Shown here piece after piece: positions 19,907-33,700 of a stretch of DNA of 64,000 nucleotides. The notes beneath the pieces were generated by a model. It had not been told where the DNA came from, searched no databases, and saw nothing but the letters and a program-made list of their open reading frames with translations. Position 1 is the first letter of the stretch; each line of letters begins with the position of its first letter. Source of the stretch: Dendrophyllia cribrosa (taxonomy: Eukaryota; Cnidaria; Anthozoa; Scleractinia; Dendrophylliidae); the NCBI GenBank assembly GCA_024195265.1, contig JAJLRJ010000009.1, positions 11,277,791-11,341,790 of the forward strand. Direction: 5' to 3'. The position numbers and the translations under genes are program-made.

Positions 19907-22900
19907 ATGGCTAGTGCCTGGCGTGATGATGATGAAGTATTGTATCCTTGGCAAGATACAACAGTAGAGCTATATAATCGTAGAAGAGAAGGAATTGCGG
20001 TAAACAAAACCCGTTTGCACCGGTTACTTAATTAAAAGGAGGCTTTACCAAAGATGAAATATGTTGCGATTGTTTTCAATACTTCTGAAATTTTTATTTT
20101 CTCTTAGGATTGGATTGATAACTTGAAGAAAGCAGCGATCACATCAGAACTACAAGCTTGGAAAGTCACTGAGGACGGGGTAAGAATTTTGCTTACGAAA
20201 CGATTTTTTTGACCCTAGATGAGATAGAGCAAAAACAGTGTGAAGGCCCATTGGCTAAAATTTAATGTTTCGAACGCTTAAAATCAATGGAATCAAATAA
20301 AAATCCTGGAAATGACGGCCACCCAGCCAAATTCTATAAAATATTCTGGAATGACATCCATCAATATCGCTTTATTGGAGAATACATCAGACTTATAGAA
20401 AGCATCATATATTACATCTTGATGACAACTTCAGCGAAAAAATCGAAAAAATTCGCAGCATTCAGAAAAATTGGTCAGTAAGAAGACTAACCATTTTGGG
20501 CAAAATCACAATCATAAAAACCATGACCGTGTCGATCACAAATTGTTTATATTTTGGCTTCGTTTCCAACGCCCCTAGGTGCACTTAAAGAAGTCAATTC
20601 CTTATTGTATGATTTCCTATGGGATGGAAAAGGTGACATAGTTAAAATGACAGAAATGATAAACAATCACGAGAAAGGAGGACTTAAAATGATAGATGTC
20701 AAAGCTTCAGTGAATCCCTAAAAATGAAATGGATACAAGGGAATTTAAATGAAGATAATAAAGGGAGATGAAAAAACTTTTTTTCGATCACTAACTATTG
20801 AAACATGAAGACCGACTGTTGTTTCTAAACAATCTAAAACAGCAGGATACCTCACAGCTTAATCTAAAGAACCCATTTTTAAAAGAGATTGTAGAGTATT
20901 GGACCAATTTCAACTTCAGTGCCGAGAACCTTTAGTTTGCCGTCACGCGTATTTGGCCTAATTCGCTTATTAGCTTAGAGAACCGATCTTTTTTTAACAA
21001 ATCATTGTTTAATGCGGGGTTAAACGAGATTAGAGATTTTCTTAAAAATGACCAGAATTTTTTTAAGTTATAACGCATTTGTAGGTAAATACAATATTAA
21101 AACCAACTATCTTGAGTTTTACAAAGTATTGTCCGCCATAAAACAGTACAGGAAAAAATTTCCCCCAGTCGACCATAACCCTGCCCAAAAAGATTCAGCC
21201 GAGAACTTTCTGTCTAACTCAAAACTGTGCAAAAAAAACATCAACATCTTGTAAATGAAAAGGCTTCTATGCCTATAAATTTTGTAGTGTGTCATGGATC
21301 GATGAAATTAAATTTGACACCACTGAAGTTTGGTTTGCCGAAAACGTTTGCGATCACGCGGCTTCGGGGAAATGATCGATTTACGTTAGTCGTACAAAAA
21401 GTAAAACAAATCGAGGCACTTTTATCGGAGCCTAATTACTTTGGAACTTTAATTCAAGAACTATGTTGCACCTGCAGTCACATCGTTTTTGGAACTTTCA
21501 CGATGTGGTATTTTGAAATGTGGAAATTAAAAGTTTCCACTTAAAATAGTTCTATTTCATCTTAAAATTCACTCTTCAAATGCTTTTACCTAAAACTATT
21601 AGGGTAGAACACTTCAACGCTGGGCAATTGCAATTTTCTAGACACTGGAAATTTGAATAAATCTAAATAAAAATCAACAACAAAGTCAAACACAATGATA
21701 CTTAGACAGGCCATTAGAAAAGAAAGTTATTTAACTACATCATGAAATCAGAACTAAGCGTTTTTGCATTTGGCTTATGTGCAAATTGTTATTTTTCTTT
21801 AAAAGGCATTTTTGTTTTTCTTTCTGAATATTTAGTCGATAAAAACATCATGATGCGACATGTTTTTTTCCATATAAGGCAAAGTTTTAAATTTCTCGAA
21901 CGATGAAAAATATTATTAAACAAGCTCGGTTATCTGCGGGGGGTGTTTGAACCATGACCTTGTTTTTATCGTCTCAGTAAAATATCTTGCATTGAAAGGC
22001 GTTTACTGTTACCGATTATAAAATCAACAATATAAATTATCTTTGCTAAGTGCGAAAAAGCGCGAGGTTACTGTAACACTGAATGCTTGTGCTGGTAATC
22101 CCCAGTCTCGAAGGTGTTTCATTGATAGTATTGATAGTTATTTTATTTCATCCTAGGTTGTGTATTGGGAACTGGCCGCCAAAGGAAAGTTCTTCAGTGA
22201 TGAAGTGTACATAGTGCTGGATCGTACTGATCCTCAAACAACAACCATACCGGAAAGGGTAGGGAGTTCAAAACTGAAAGGTTACAGCAGAGTATAGCAA
22301 TAGCAGTCCAAACTCCTTCGTAAGGGGGGGGGGGGATAAGGAGGAGAATCCCCCCCCCCCGGCCCCTCCCCTAAACCCACCACTAAAAAGAAAGCGAGTT
22401 GTATAGAGCGGCAGTTTTCGATTGTCTGGCAATTGTTTTTTAATAAATATAAAGACCATTTTATAAGAAGGTCGAGGCTGTGGTTCGCCACAATTTTCAG
22501 AACGTGCTAAGGCACACCCAGGCGGAGATTTCTTTAAGAACACAAACTTGCTTTTACAATGAGCATAATGAAATATAATGTAACAAATCTGGCCTGAACC
22601 TAACGATATCGAATGCTAGAATATATAATAAACGTGACCGCGCATGCTCTCATTAACGACTTATTACGAGTATTTTACCAGCTAAATGTATAGGTCTTCA
22701 GGCTCAAATCGCCAAAAAGATAAGAACTTAGCTTCGCCGTTTCTCTAGCGGCACCCGGCTTCGGTGAGAAGTCAGGGGGGGGGGGGGGGTTTGGAAGCCT
22801 ATCCCATGATGCAACGCAACAAGTTACGGACGAAATGTGAAGAGATGTGAAGAGAGCAAACAAATGTTTTACAAATTACGAGTTGTGGCTAATTTTCGAG

Positions 22901-25900
22901 GTCTTATTACTTTAACGTCTTTCGTATTTTAGACTAGTAACTCTCGCTTCATGTTTTCCCGTACTTACAAAAACCTGTAACGTTTGATTTTTAGTTATAT
23001 CTTTAATTTAAATTCCTGTTTTCCATTCTGAAGGGACCTTGTTTTTAAGCTACCCGCAAAACGGCGGTCATCCCAAATACCCTAAAATTTTGGGCGTAGT
23101 TCTTCCAGAACTAATGAATACTTTTCAACGGTTCGCACGATTTGCAATCGGCGTAGTCGATTTAGCAAGCATTAGGAAGGCTTCCCCAACAAATTGGGGT
23201 TCGCGGATGGTTTTGTCAAAGAGCATTAAGTATTTAAAATTTCAAGTGAATTTTAGGGCTAAATTTTGATGGCCTTAATACTTTCGCACTTAATTCTGCT
23301 CCAACGATTTTGCTGCAACTTGGTAAGGGAGACGCATAATTAACAGTATAATAGTGCTCAAGCTTGCGCAATGTCGCCGGATACTATCACTGTGAATAGC
23401 TAAAAAAAAGATTTTTCGTGTAGAGCGTGAGAAATAAAATTTTGACCGCGATCACGCTGTGTATGTTTATCAGTCGGTGTTTAATATCTTGACTTTTACA
23501 AATTGGTGACACATTTCATTTAAGCTTCTTCGCTTCTCGGGCAGACTGATAATTTAAAATTTGATTTCTACTTGAGAGAGACGGCGGCACTAAAATTTCT
23601 CTAAACTCGATTCAGAACTACTAACACCAGAACTAACAAAAACGAAATATGTGTTTGTTTTGGTAGCACCATGCGGCGCTTAGCGCATCATGCCAAAGTT
23701 TTATAGAGGTTCTATTTTTAGTGCAAATAATTAAGACTTTTGTTTAATTTTTTTGCTAGGATGCGTTTGATATCATAATGGTAGACTCGATGAGAGAAAA
23801 GGAAACTGAATGCATTGCAATTTGAGACCTCAGAGCGTGGCCTTTAGATCGGAGTTCTAGTACACGATTACATTTTAAAAAATCTGGCCTGAACCTAACG
23901 ATATCGAATGCTAGAATATATAATACACGTGACCGCGCATGCTCTCATCAACGACTTATTACGAGTATTTTGCCAGCTAAATGTATAGGTCTTCAGACTC
24001 AAATCGCCAAAAAGATAAGAACTTAGCTTCGCCGTTTCTCTAGCGGCACCCGGCTTCCGTGAGAAGTCAGGGGATTGGGGGGGGGGGGGGGGGGGGGGGG
24101 GGTTGGAAGCTTATCCCATGATGCAACGCAACAAGTTACGCGCGAAATGTGAAGAGATGTGAAGAGAGCAAAAGTCAGTCATATTCCCAGCCTCGTTCCC
24201 AGGGTCTCTCATCATCCCACCCCTTAAGAACGAGGTTGTCATATTCCTGGAGTCTTCGCTCCTGTTCACCTAACCAAAATGAGCTTATGCAATAAACTCT
24301 CTTAATAAACATCCCTGTAAGGCAGACACATCTCTAAGACGAACATGAATTATTAAAGGAGAAGGTCATTCCAAAACGGTACATTTTTTCTTTCCGCCAA
24401 TAAAAAGTTAATGTAAAGATAAGGTACTTACCAAAATATCAGCTTCCAAAGAGCTTTTGAACCTAATATAATCCTTGTCCAAAGTAGCCCAAAAATCCTG
24501 CACGATTGCCGCCATCTTGGAATATACTTAGCAACCTGGCGATGCATGCGTGACGTCAATGAGTCCCAAGCTGAAGTTTGGCGGGAAAATTAAACTCGCA
24601 AGATCGCTTTGCTTTATCTAGAGTTGTTGTTGTTTCAAAATGCCGTTTTGTTCAGCACCGTATTGTTGTAATAGGTCTTCAAGAGACAGCAAAAGAGGTA
24701 TTTCTTTCCATCGTTTGCCTATTTCAAGAAAAAAAAATCGCTCGACAATGGCTAATCAAGCTTGGCCGGGACAAAACGTTCTTGCCAAAACCAGAAAACA
24801 TTTTCGTCTGTTCGGATCACTTCACTGATGATTGTTTTGAATTCGATCATCGCCACAGTCTCCTGGGTGGAAAAACCCGCAAAAGAAAGAAAAAACAAGA
24901 TGCTGTTCCCACCATTTATAAGAAAAAGTCCTCCCCTGTCAAAAATGTAATAAAGAGTGGCATGCCTACGCGACTCCCACACGCGCTTGTTTTAGCCTTT
25001 AAAAAGGTCAGCTGTTACGAGTATATCTTTTAGAGACCGTTCCCTTATGTATGATATTAGGGGCGGTTCTTCGTATATTTCGTTTAGTGATGGCTGCTGT
25101 TTTATAAGATGCCAGTGTTTGATGAGGATCTGTTTTAAGTTAGGCACCGATAGATGATATTTCGTTACAAAAGGCAGGATTTTCTTGTCTTCTTTTTGTT
25201 TTTGCTGGAGCGCTTTATTTCTGTTTTCAAAAGTAACTTCTGCGAGGACCCTTTGAACAAAATTCTCTGGGTAACCTCTTTCAAGTAGATGTGTTTCGAA
25301 GTTATTTATGTTCTCTTGAAATAATCTTTTTGAAGAGTTAGTTCTGAGAAGTCTGAGAGCTTCTCCTTTGATAAAGCCTTTTTTTGACTCCAGATGGGTG
25401 GCATGTAGAATAATGGGTGTACTGAAAAGTTTCAGTTGAAATGGGTGCGTACATCGAGCACCGATTCAGCTATGAATCTCTCGCCTTTGTAAACGTTAGT
25501 GTCCAAGAAGCATATTTCTGTTTCGGATATCTCAGCCGTAAAGTTTATGCTTGTATGATGTTTGTTAGCATGTTCAATGAACCGTAGTATTTCTCCTTTG
25601 GTTGTGTCCCGAAAGGAAAAAGTGTCATCAATAAAACGTTTCCAAACGACAGACTGAAACGAGCGGTTTTAAAGCACTTTGACTTTGACATAAAAACGTT
25701 TGCAAAAGCGACTGCCCATGGCAGTTCCGTGGGTTTTAAGTCTAGTCTTAAAACTTACCTTTTAAACTATTTTTTATCGTAGTTTTTAAGTGCTTACCTT
25801 TTAGATTGCATTGGCTTTTTATTGTATTTAATTTTTATACTATTTGTAATTTCTCTTTACTAATAAGCGCCTTAGAACTTTAGGATAGGGCGCTATATAA

Positions 25901-28900
25901 ATTTTTTATTATTATTATTATCTCTTTCATCACACAATTATTATTATCATTATTAATTATTATCATGATTATGATGATTATTATTATTATTCAGGTATTT
26001 TTTTCCATTAAAATGGAATGAGTTCTCTGTTAAGATAAGTCTGAGCGCTTTTTGAAGTAGTCATGTAGGAATCGAAGGTTCATTTTTGTGAAAGGCGTTA
26101 CAGGCCTTGCATACTATGTTGATTCCCTCCTCTTGTGTGGGATATTCGTATATAGGCTCGTTACGTCCATAGAAAGAAGGATTGTGTTTTCTAGGTCTTT
26201 CGTTTGTTCTACAAACTTGATTAAATGAGTCGTATCTTTGAGATATGACTCCTGTTGTTGAGCTGTCGGCTGAATGAGTTTGTCAACGAATGATGATAGT
26301 TTCTCTGTTAGGCCATCACACCCTAATATAATTGGTCTTCCGACAGGGGTCGGTTTGTGTGTCTTTGCGAGGGTGTAAAATATTGGGATACGAGGCGGGT
26401 CTGGTGTTTGACACAGCCACTTTTTAGTCATTTCATCTAACTCTGAAGTATGTTTCTTTAACCGTGGGTTCTGGAAGAGGTCTGTAATGTTTTTCGTTAT
26501 CTAATAGGTTTTGACCTTCTTTCATTTTATCTTCCGTGTTTAGAACCACAGTAGTTGTTCCTTTGTCAGCCTTTTTAGGTTGATTTCGGTGTCACGTTCA
26601 AAGGTTTTGAATGCCTCACGCTCAGCGGGATTGAGATTATTTCTAGGTTTTACAATTTGTATTTCCGCTAGCTGAGTTTTAACCTCTTCTAAATAACTTT
26701 CAAGCGCAACTGATGGTTGCACTGGTGGGTTCCACAAAGATTTAAAGTGGAAAGGGTGAGGTTTTTTGTTTTCCCCGTAAAAAATGTATTGTAGACGCGT
26801 TCTTCTTGCGAACTGATCAATGTCACGCAAGAGTTGCCTTTTAATTTGTATTTCGTTTTTCATGGGTGTAGGAATATATTTCAAACCTCTTCCTAGTAAA
26901 TTGATCTGATCATTTGTAAGTTCTTTATCAGAGAGGTTTTTAATGTGTTTTTTTGTTTTTCTCTAAACGTGCATTAAGTTTTTTTTTGTGCTTGATGTTT
27001 TTGCGTTCATTTCGCTTTTTACTTTCTAGGCTGACTTTGAATGGCTTTGTTTGTTTTTCTTTAGTCTCTTTAGTGTGAAGTGACCTTGAATGGTTTATTA
27101 ATGGCCCCGTTTTTATAACGATACTCAGAAAAAAGGCATGTATACTGTTTAACTTGTTTATTCTGAATGCCTTCTAGTTTTGACATCATTTCGCTGAATT
27201 GAGAAATCTTCTGTTGAATTTTCTCTGCTACCTTATGTACATTGTTCATGTTTACAATCTTTTCTCTAGGTGCCGAAGGCGCTGGCTTGAAAGAACGTTT
27301 CTTATTTACAGTGCGTAAATTTTTGCTAGGAGCTTTCGGTCTCTTTCCTTTTTTGAGCTCTAGTCTGAAACGGTCGATCTCTCTGTAGTGAAAACGTGTG
27401 AGAGCTTTCACGTATTCGTGTTCGGCATTTTTCCTAATGCGTCTTATGTCTGTTTTAAAATCGTCGTCCGCATTAATGCGAGCCCGAGCCCAGTATTGAA
27501 GGGACAGCGGGCAAGTTTGTTTCTCCGTATGTCTTTTCAGCGATTTGATCGCTTTTTCTGCATGTTCTAGTTTCTCTTCGGCGGACCAGGTTTGGCTGTG
27601 GCGGCGCTTTATGCTATTCACGGGAACGTGGTTTTGCTCTCATGATTTCCTGACTTTGGGAGTTCTTTGGCTGCAAGGGATCTGTTCAACGTCTTCTGGC
27701 TCGTCAGGAAATTCGTCTTCTTGTTGGCTGTCTGGTAGCTCCATTTCTTCTTGGTCTTCTTCAGTGTTCGGGCCAGGGACTACTTTTAGTCCTTCTGGAT
27801 TTAGGATTTTCTCCGACATTAGTTTCCTCGGGTAAATGGTCAGGCAATACCGGTTTCGATCCTTATTTTATTCTCTTCAGTTGCCGATAAATACTATAAA
27901 TGATAAAGGTATTGATCCTCGGTATCCTTCATTATTTTGAAAATAACAATCATCAGTAAACGTGATCGCCTTGATACTGGCGTGCATCTGTATGTAAGAG
28001 TACAAACTGTACAAAGTACCTTCTGTGAACTTGTTTTCCTAATCCGGTTCTTAATTTAAACAACATATGCATTCTCTTGCGGACTCTCTTAGTTCACATC
28101 TACCGCAGGTACACCAGTTTAAGTTTAATGGTCTTTCTGCTCCATCGTCTTCATCATCAGAACCTTCATTTGCATCCGGAACACGCTCTGGTTCGAAGCA
28201 ATACGGCTCCAGAGCAGCCACTTTGATTTACAAACGATGTTGGGACTCATTGACGTCACGCATGCATCGCCAGGTTGCTAAGTATATTCCAAGATGGCGG
28301 CAATCGTGCAGGATTTTTGGGCTACTTTGGACAAGGATTATATTAGGTTCAAAAGCTCTTTGGAAGCTGAAATTTTGGTAAGTACCTTATCTTTACATTA
28401 ACTTTTTATTGGCGGAAAGAAAAAATGTGCCGTTTTGGAATGACCTTCTCCTTTAAATAAGAAGCAAAGGACCGCGAACGAAAATGCTGCTGGTGAACGT
28501 GGGATCTGGAGAAGATCTAGTCAGCCAAAAATAGAGATAAAATCAAAGTATAAAGCAAGGCTGATACTACGTAGAACATTTAGTTCTGACAAATGGTAAG
28601 CGCCCTATCGGGGTGGGGGGTACTCAACAAAGGTTTGTACGGGAATGCTCCGCCCCGAGGTCCAAACTCTTACCCTTTCATATACCGTTTTTGACAGAAA
28701 AGGTACCCGTTTCATGTACCTTCCATTGAAAATGGTACCCCTTTCATATAGCCTTTACGTGCGTCTGTTTGATATATTTTGAAAGGCCCTTTTTATAATA
28801 CTTAAATGGCATTTTTCCTACCTTTTTTACACTTCAACTCGTATTTTCGCTGCCCTTTCCTATTCTTCGTGGAATCCCTACCTTTTTATATACTTGAACT

Positions 28901-29350
28901 CGTGAAATCCCTACCCTTGCATATACCTCCAGTCCCAAAAAGGTACCCCTTTCGGGCGGAGCATCTCCGAATAGCCCATTATAGGGAGTACCCCCCCCCC
29001 CCAGCTAGAGCTGGTTCAGAAGGTGTCCGGCTTAGGGCGCTTACCATTTGTCAGAACTGGCCGGCCAGACCGGTCCGTTTGTAACTAGAATGCATCCGTT
29101 TTGAAGACTTGTTCCTACAAGTCCATCCAAAGGGTAACTGTGTTTGCAAGGACCACCGTAACAAAATAGAAGCACCGGATCCTGTAGTAAAGGATCTAAT
29201 CAGCGTAAAAATGAAACAGTATGATACAAAAGCAAGGCTGATTAAACGGTACGGAAATTGTATTTGAATCCAATATTTCGAAAGGCACAGCCTGATGAAA
29301 CATGACTTGTTTGTTTTTAGTTTCCATACTCCTTTTTTAGTATCCTTATG

Positions 29351-29391
<41 letters not shown>

Positions 29392-30695
29392 CAAATTGTA
29401 ACTTCAACGTTTGCTTTAAGTTACTATATAAGGTCACTTGTGTATATTTTTCAAATTTCAAATTGTAACGTTTCTTATTATTTCTTAACGTTTTTGCGTT
29501 TTTTTTTAAGTAGGCTTCTTCTTATTATTATAGTATCCTATTGCAACTCCACGTATTGTAACGTTTTTTGCGTATAGAGTCAAAACCTGTAAGACCCTGA
29601 AGAAGAAAGGCTGTGCCTCTCGAAATATTGGATTCAAATACAATTTCCGTACCGTTTAATCAGCCTTGTTTTGTATCATACTGCAACAAACGGGCTGCAT
29701 ACTATTTCCAAATTTACCAGTCTGGCCGACCAGTTTTGGCAAATGATGGAATAATATTTACGAATTGAGCGGTCCGGCCGAGCAGTTCTGACAAATGGTA
29801 AGCGTCCTAGCTTAGACAGAGCTAGACAGCGGTTAGGCGAAGCCGCGAGGCGCGTGGATCGAGCCCTCGATTCACGCGCCTTGCGGTTTAGCCGCTCGCG
29901 CGTGCGTGCTCCCTCGACTCTGAACTATGTAAGAAAATAAGAGATGGCTCCGCTCTAAGTCAGTGCTCCACGATGTTTTTTTATATGGGTTAAGTTTTAT
30001 AGAGGGCAACAGGTTTTCAGCTTGCTGTCAAGTGTTTTTACCGTCTTTAGTAAAGTTGCTTATTTGTTTATTTACCAAAAGGAAATGAAAGCTCTCGAAG
30101 TAGACTCTGGGGATGGTTTACGTTATCATGCTCGTTCCAAAGCCTTTGTTTTGTTCCGACAGAGATTAAAAAACAGGGAGAACTGGGAAAAAAGTTGTGA
30201 TGGGTAAGGCTAAGACACGGACAATAGGTCTGAAAAATCGTACTGTCTCTCTGAATCTGGTATTCCTGCTACATTCCAGAAAGGTCCATTACAAGAAATT
30301 CAGAGTATTTAACCTTTTACCTAGCAAACGATTCAGATGTGTTGTACGCCCCTGACAAATTGTTTTTGTTTTCACAGAAAATTGGCACACCTTGTGACAT
30401 TTACTGCTGGGTAGGGAAGTCAGCCACTCCTGCCCTATACAGAAACGGCCTTAACAATACTTCAGCGTTGAATGAAGCGGTAAGCAAACTGAAAATTCTG
30501 CTCCGTGTACAAGCCCACCGGTTTCCTGGTAATCCAATTATGTCATCTGCCAATAGGCCACTTCGAAAAATACCATCTCTTGATGTAAGCCTGACTTTTT
30601 TCAATTTTTTTTTTTGTTTTCAGCACGAACTGCACGTGCTATGTAGGTCTCAGAGTCCCAACGGCACACTCCGCCCAAAAATTTGCAGAGTTCAC

Positions 30696-30729
<34 letters not shown>

Positions 30730-33700
30730 CCTTCAACTTCTTGGCAACTTGCATACGGTGCACATTTGTACACGAACACACAATGCTACGTCCTAGCGTT
30801 CCAACATGTACTCTGAATTCCAGTGTTCCATTCTAACAAAGGAGACTTGAATAATTACAGCCCGGTGAGGCAGAGCCTGCACATAAAAGATTATTATGGT
30901 ATTTTTCGAAGTAGCCTAAACGTTCACCAATCAGAAACTGGCACGCGCTTTTATGTATAGCTAAATTCACAAGAGAATTTACTATGTTTACCGCCCAGCG
31001 CGAATTAGCCATGATTAACCAATCGCAATTTTGCGGTCGCCATCGTCCGCAAAAATAAACTAAATAGGGACTTTATTGCAGGCGTCCTTTCCCTCTCTCC
31101 CCAGTTACCCTCTCACGGACGCCTGTTACGCAGGATAATTAACTCCAGCATACTGTCTCCTGATTCCCATTCCCGTGCCTATTCCCATTATCCATTCCCA
31201 CTCCCTTCCCCCTTATGAAAGTTCGGTGGGCGTGGCTAGCATTCAAAACTCGGGAGACTCCCATGTAAGATTGAGGGCGGGATGATCATGGGAAATTTTA
31301 AAAAGAACCCCTAGGGTACCACCCCTGGAACCCTTAGGGTAACAGAAATCCGTTTTGTGGGTGTGACTCGCATTAATTAGTACAAATTCTTTCTAGACGC
31401 AGGTGTACCTATCAGCATAGAAAGCTGATGATAAGCTAAGCTAAGGTGAAAGGTCGGAAGCACAAGAAATAAGATTGACTACCGGGCTATTTTTCAATTT
31501 TAGCAATTCTCAAAAACAGTATTACGCGACCGTCTGCACAGTACATTTTGACTGTGCAAAAGTTCACAAAAACAACTTTTTCTCGGTCAAGAATAACTAG
31601 TATGACTAATTTCCGAACAAAATACACCTGTTGCGCATGGCAAATTGCTCGAGAAACTGATTTGGAAATCAAAATTGCAAAAAATATACAGACATCTTTG
31701 CATAAGGCGACGCGAGTGAAGTTAGAACTATAAAATCCAAGTCTTGTTTTGTTTACATAAAATCGCTTTTTAACCTATGTAATGAATGAACAAACACATA
31801 AAAATGGATAAGAAAATCTTCTTTTGAAAAATTTTATTCAAATATCCATTAGTTTATGTTTAAAAGCAAAACGCGTGCCATTAGCGCAAAGAGGAGCTGT
31901 CTTCGATGAAATTCAAGATATATAACGATACGACTGAATTTGAGCCCGTTTTATAAACATTTCTCCAAAACTAACGAGAACACACAAAAAAAAAATCAAT
32001 CACAAATAGATATCAACATAAATTCCCATCGAAAATGTAATTTCTTGTTTACCCGGGTTTAAGTCCCTCGGCTGCTTGGAAATTCTTTAAAACTCCGCTT
32101 CTTCGGTTCTGACTTCCTAAGAAGAAATATCGCCCCGCATTGATAAAAACGTATGATGTTCCTCGACAAGATTTTATCCCTTAAAGCTCTTCTTTTTCCA
32201 CTAACTGAAAGCGGTTTCTGAGTATTCTTTAAAGCTTTCTCTTTCCATTTTGATTTTTGATTATTTTAAATTGGTGTTATTACTCCGATAAGACCTGATA
32301 AGATCAAACTACGGGTTTGAAGCAGAACATCGTACGCGCATGTTGGGGACATACACACCCGCGATCTAGCCCTGTGAGACGTCGCGCCCGCGATCTAACC
32401 CTACACGACGTCGCACCCCGTCGCACCCGCGAAACATTCCGCAAGCCATGACCATGAAAAATGACTGAATGAGTATGGAGCTCCGAGAGTTGGCCTTCGG
32501 CCCGCGAGAGCTCCGCTAAAAATAAGTGTCTTGGGTTGCAGATGGCCAGGATGAAAATTTAATTTAAAAACCTCAGAAGTACGAAAGATATTAACATGAG
32601 CAGGAGTGGCTATTTTGAAAGTGAAAGAATTAACACAGTCACTGAAAATAAATAAGACAGTTTGCATTGAAATCTACGCACGGCTTGTGTGTTTTTTTCC
32701 TTGCAGCTAGAAGGTATTCAACGAGATGCCCCAGTAATAGTTCACCGAGAGGTCCAAGACTTCGAATCGAAGCGTTTTAAAAGAAGTTTTAAATTCTTCA
32801 CGGTGCTAAAAGGAAGGTGAGACATAGAGGAACTTTTATTTTAATTTCTTTCTTTTCTTCCCCCCGTGTTAATTTATTATGAAATATTTTGTCGAGCACA
32901 GATTAATGGAACTCAAGTTAGTGAAGCAATCTATTAGAAAACCGACTTTAAAAGAATGAGAAGTATCTTTTACCTCTAAAAGACAATGAAAATAGTTTTA
33001 ACAGATTGTCTATTAGAATGTATAATGCTGTATACGCCCCGCTATAACTAATGTTGTAAAACTCAACCATCTGACACTGTAAAACTGTTACCGTGTTAAT
33101 AAATAAATATGTTACTTGCAAAAAAAAAATCTTTTACCTCAATTCTTCCGTTTCTAATATATATATAATCACTCTAGGCCAAAGGGTACGCGAAACGGAG
33201 ATAACATGAACAGATAGAGCAGTTTTCCGGCAATTGAGTGTCGTAAAACCAAAATCAAAATATTTACCCTGGCCAATCAAATTTTAACCGCGAAAATATA
33301 TAGCCAATAGATTTTGGGTGACTGTCGCGAATTCCAAACGCCGCGCAAATTAAAGACACTGAAGTAAGTTAACTTACGTTTTTACTCAGATCTGATGGGT
33401 TTCACACCACGAACAAGAAACGACTTCTCCGAGTTACTGGGCCAGTAGGGGTAAGTGATGTGCCCAGTGATTCTAAGTGTACTAGGACAAGAGACTAGGA
33501 GCCTTCGATCTCTTAAGGCTGGTTTTCACTAACGACGGAATCGGAGTCGGAGTCGTAATCAGAAGCGCAGAGCGTTACGATCTAGTGAAAATCAAACCGA
33601 CGGAATCGGAAGAAGATTACGGAGTCATAAGCGGAATCGGAAGAAAATGGAACCGTTCTGATTCTTCCGACTCCGATTCCGTCGAGCTTATGACTCCGCT

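Larger units (their letters stand above)
24357..28452. mobile_element. Kolobok-like DNA transposon, 213-bp TIRs, TTAA duplications
   Basis: TIRs 24357-24569 and 28240-28452 begin AGGAGAAGGTCATTCC and differ at only a couple of positions. TTAA flanks both ends (24353-24356 and 28453-28456). TTAA target sites, long TIRs and a THAP-bearing protein are the Kolobok combination in established classifications; piggyBac also uses TTAA but lacks THAP. The left inside carries a THAP exon on plus; the right inside a Cys-rich segment on minus; both are cut off by a Penelope-like element occupying about 25008-28058. No catalytic core remains. The near-identical TIRs argue for a fairly recent insertion into intron 3 of the gelsolin-like gene. 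Confidence 0.8.

Noticed and set aside
29293..29320. A CTGATGA motif suggesting a hammerhead ribozyme, as found in Penelope-like terminal repeats
   Set aside because: I could not find the matching GAAA core and stems at acceptable spacing, so a ribozyme is not supported.
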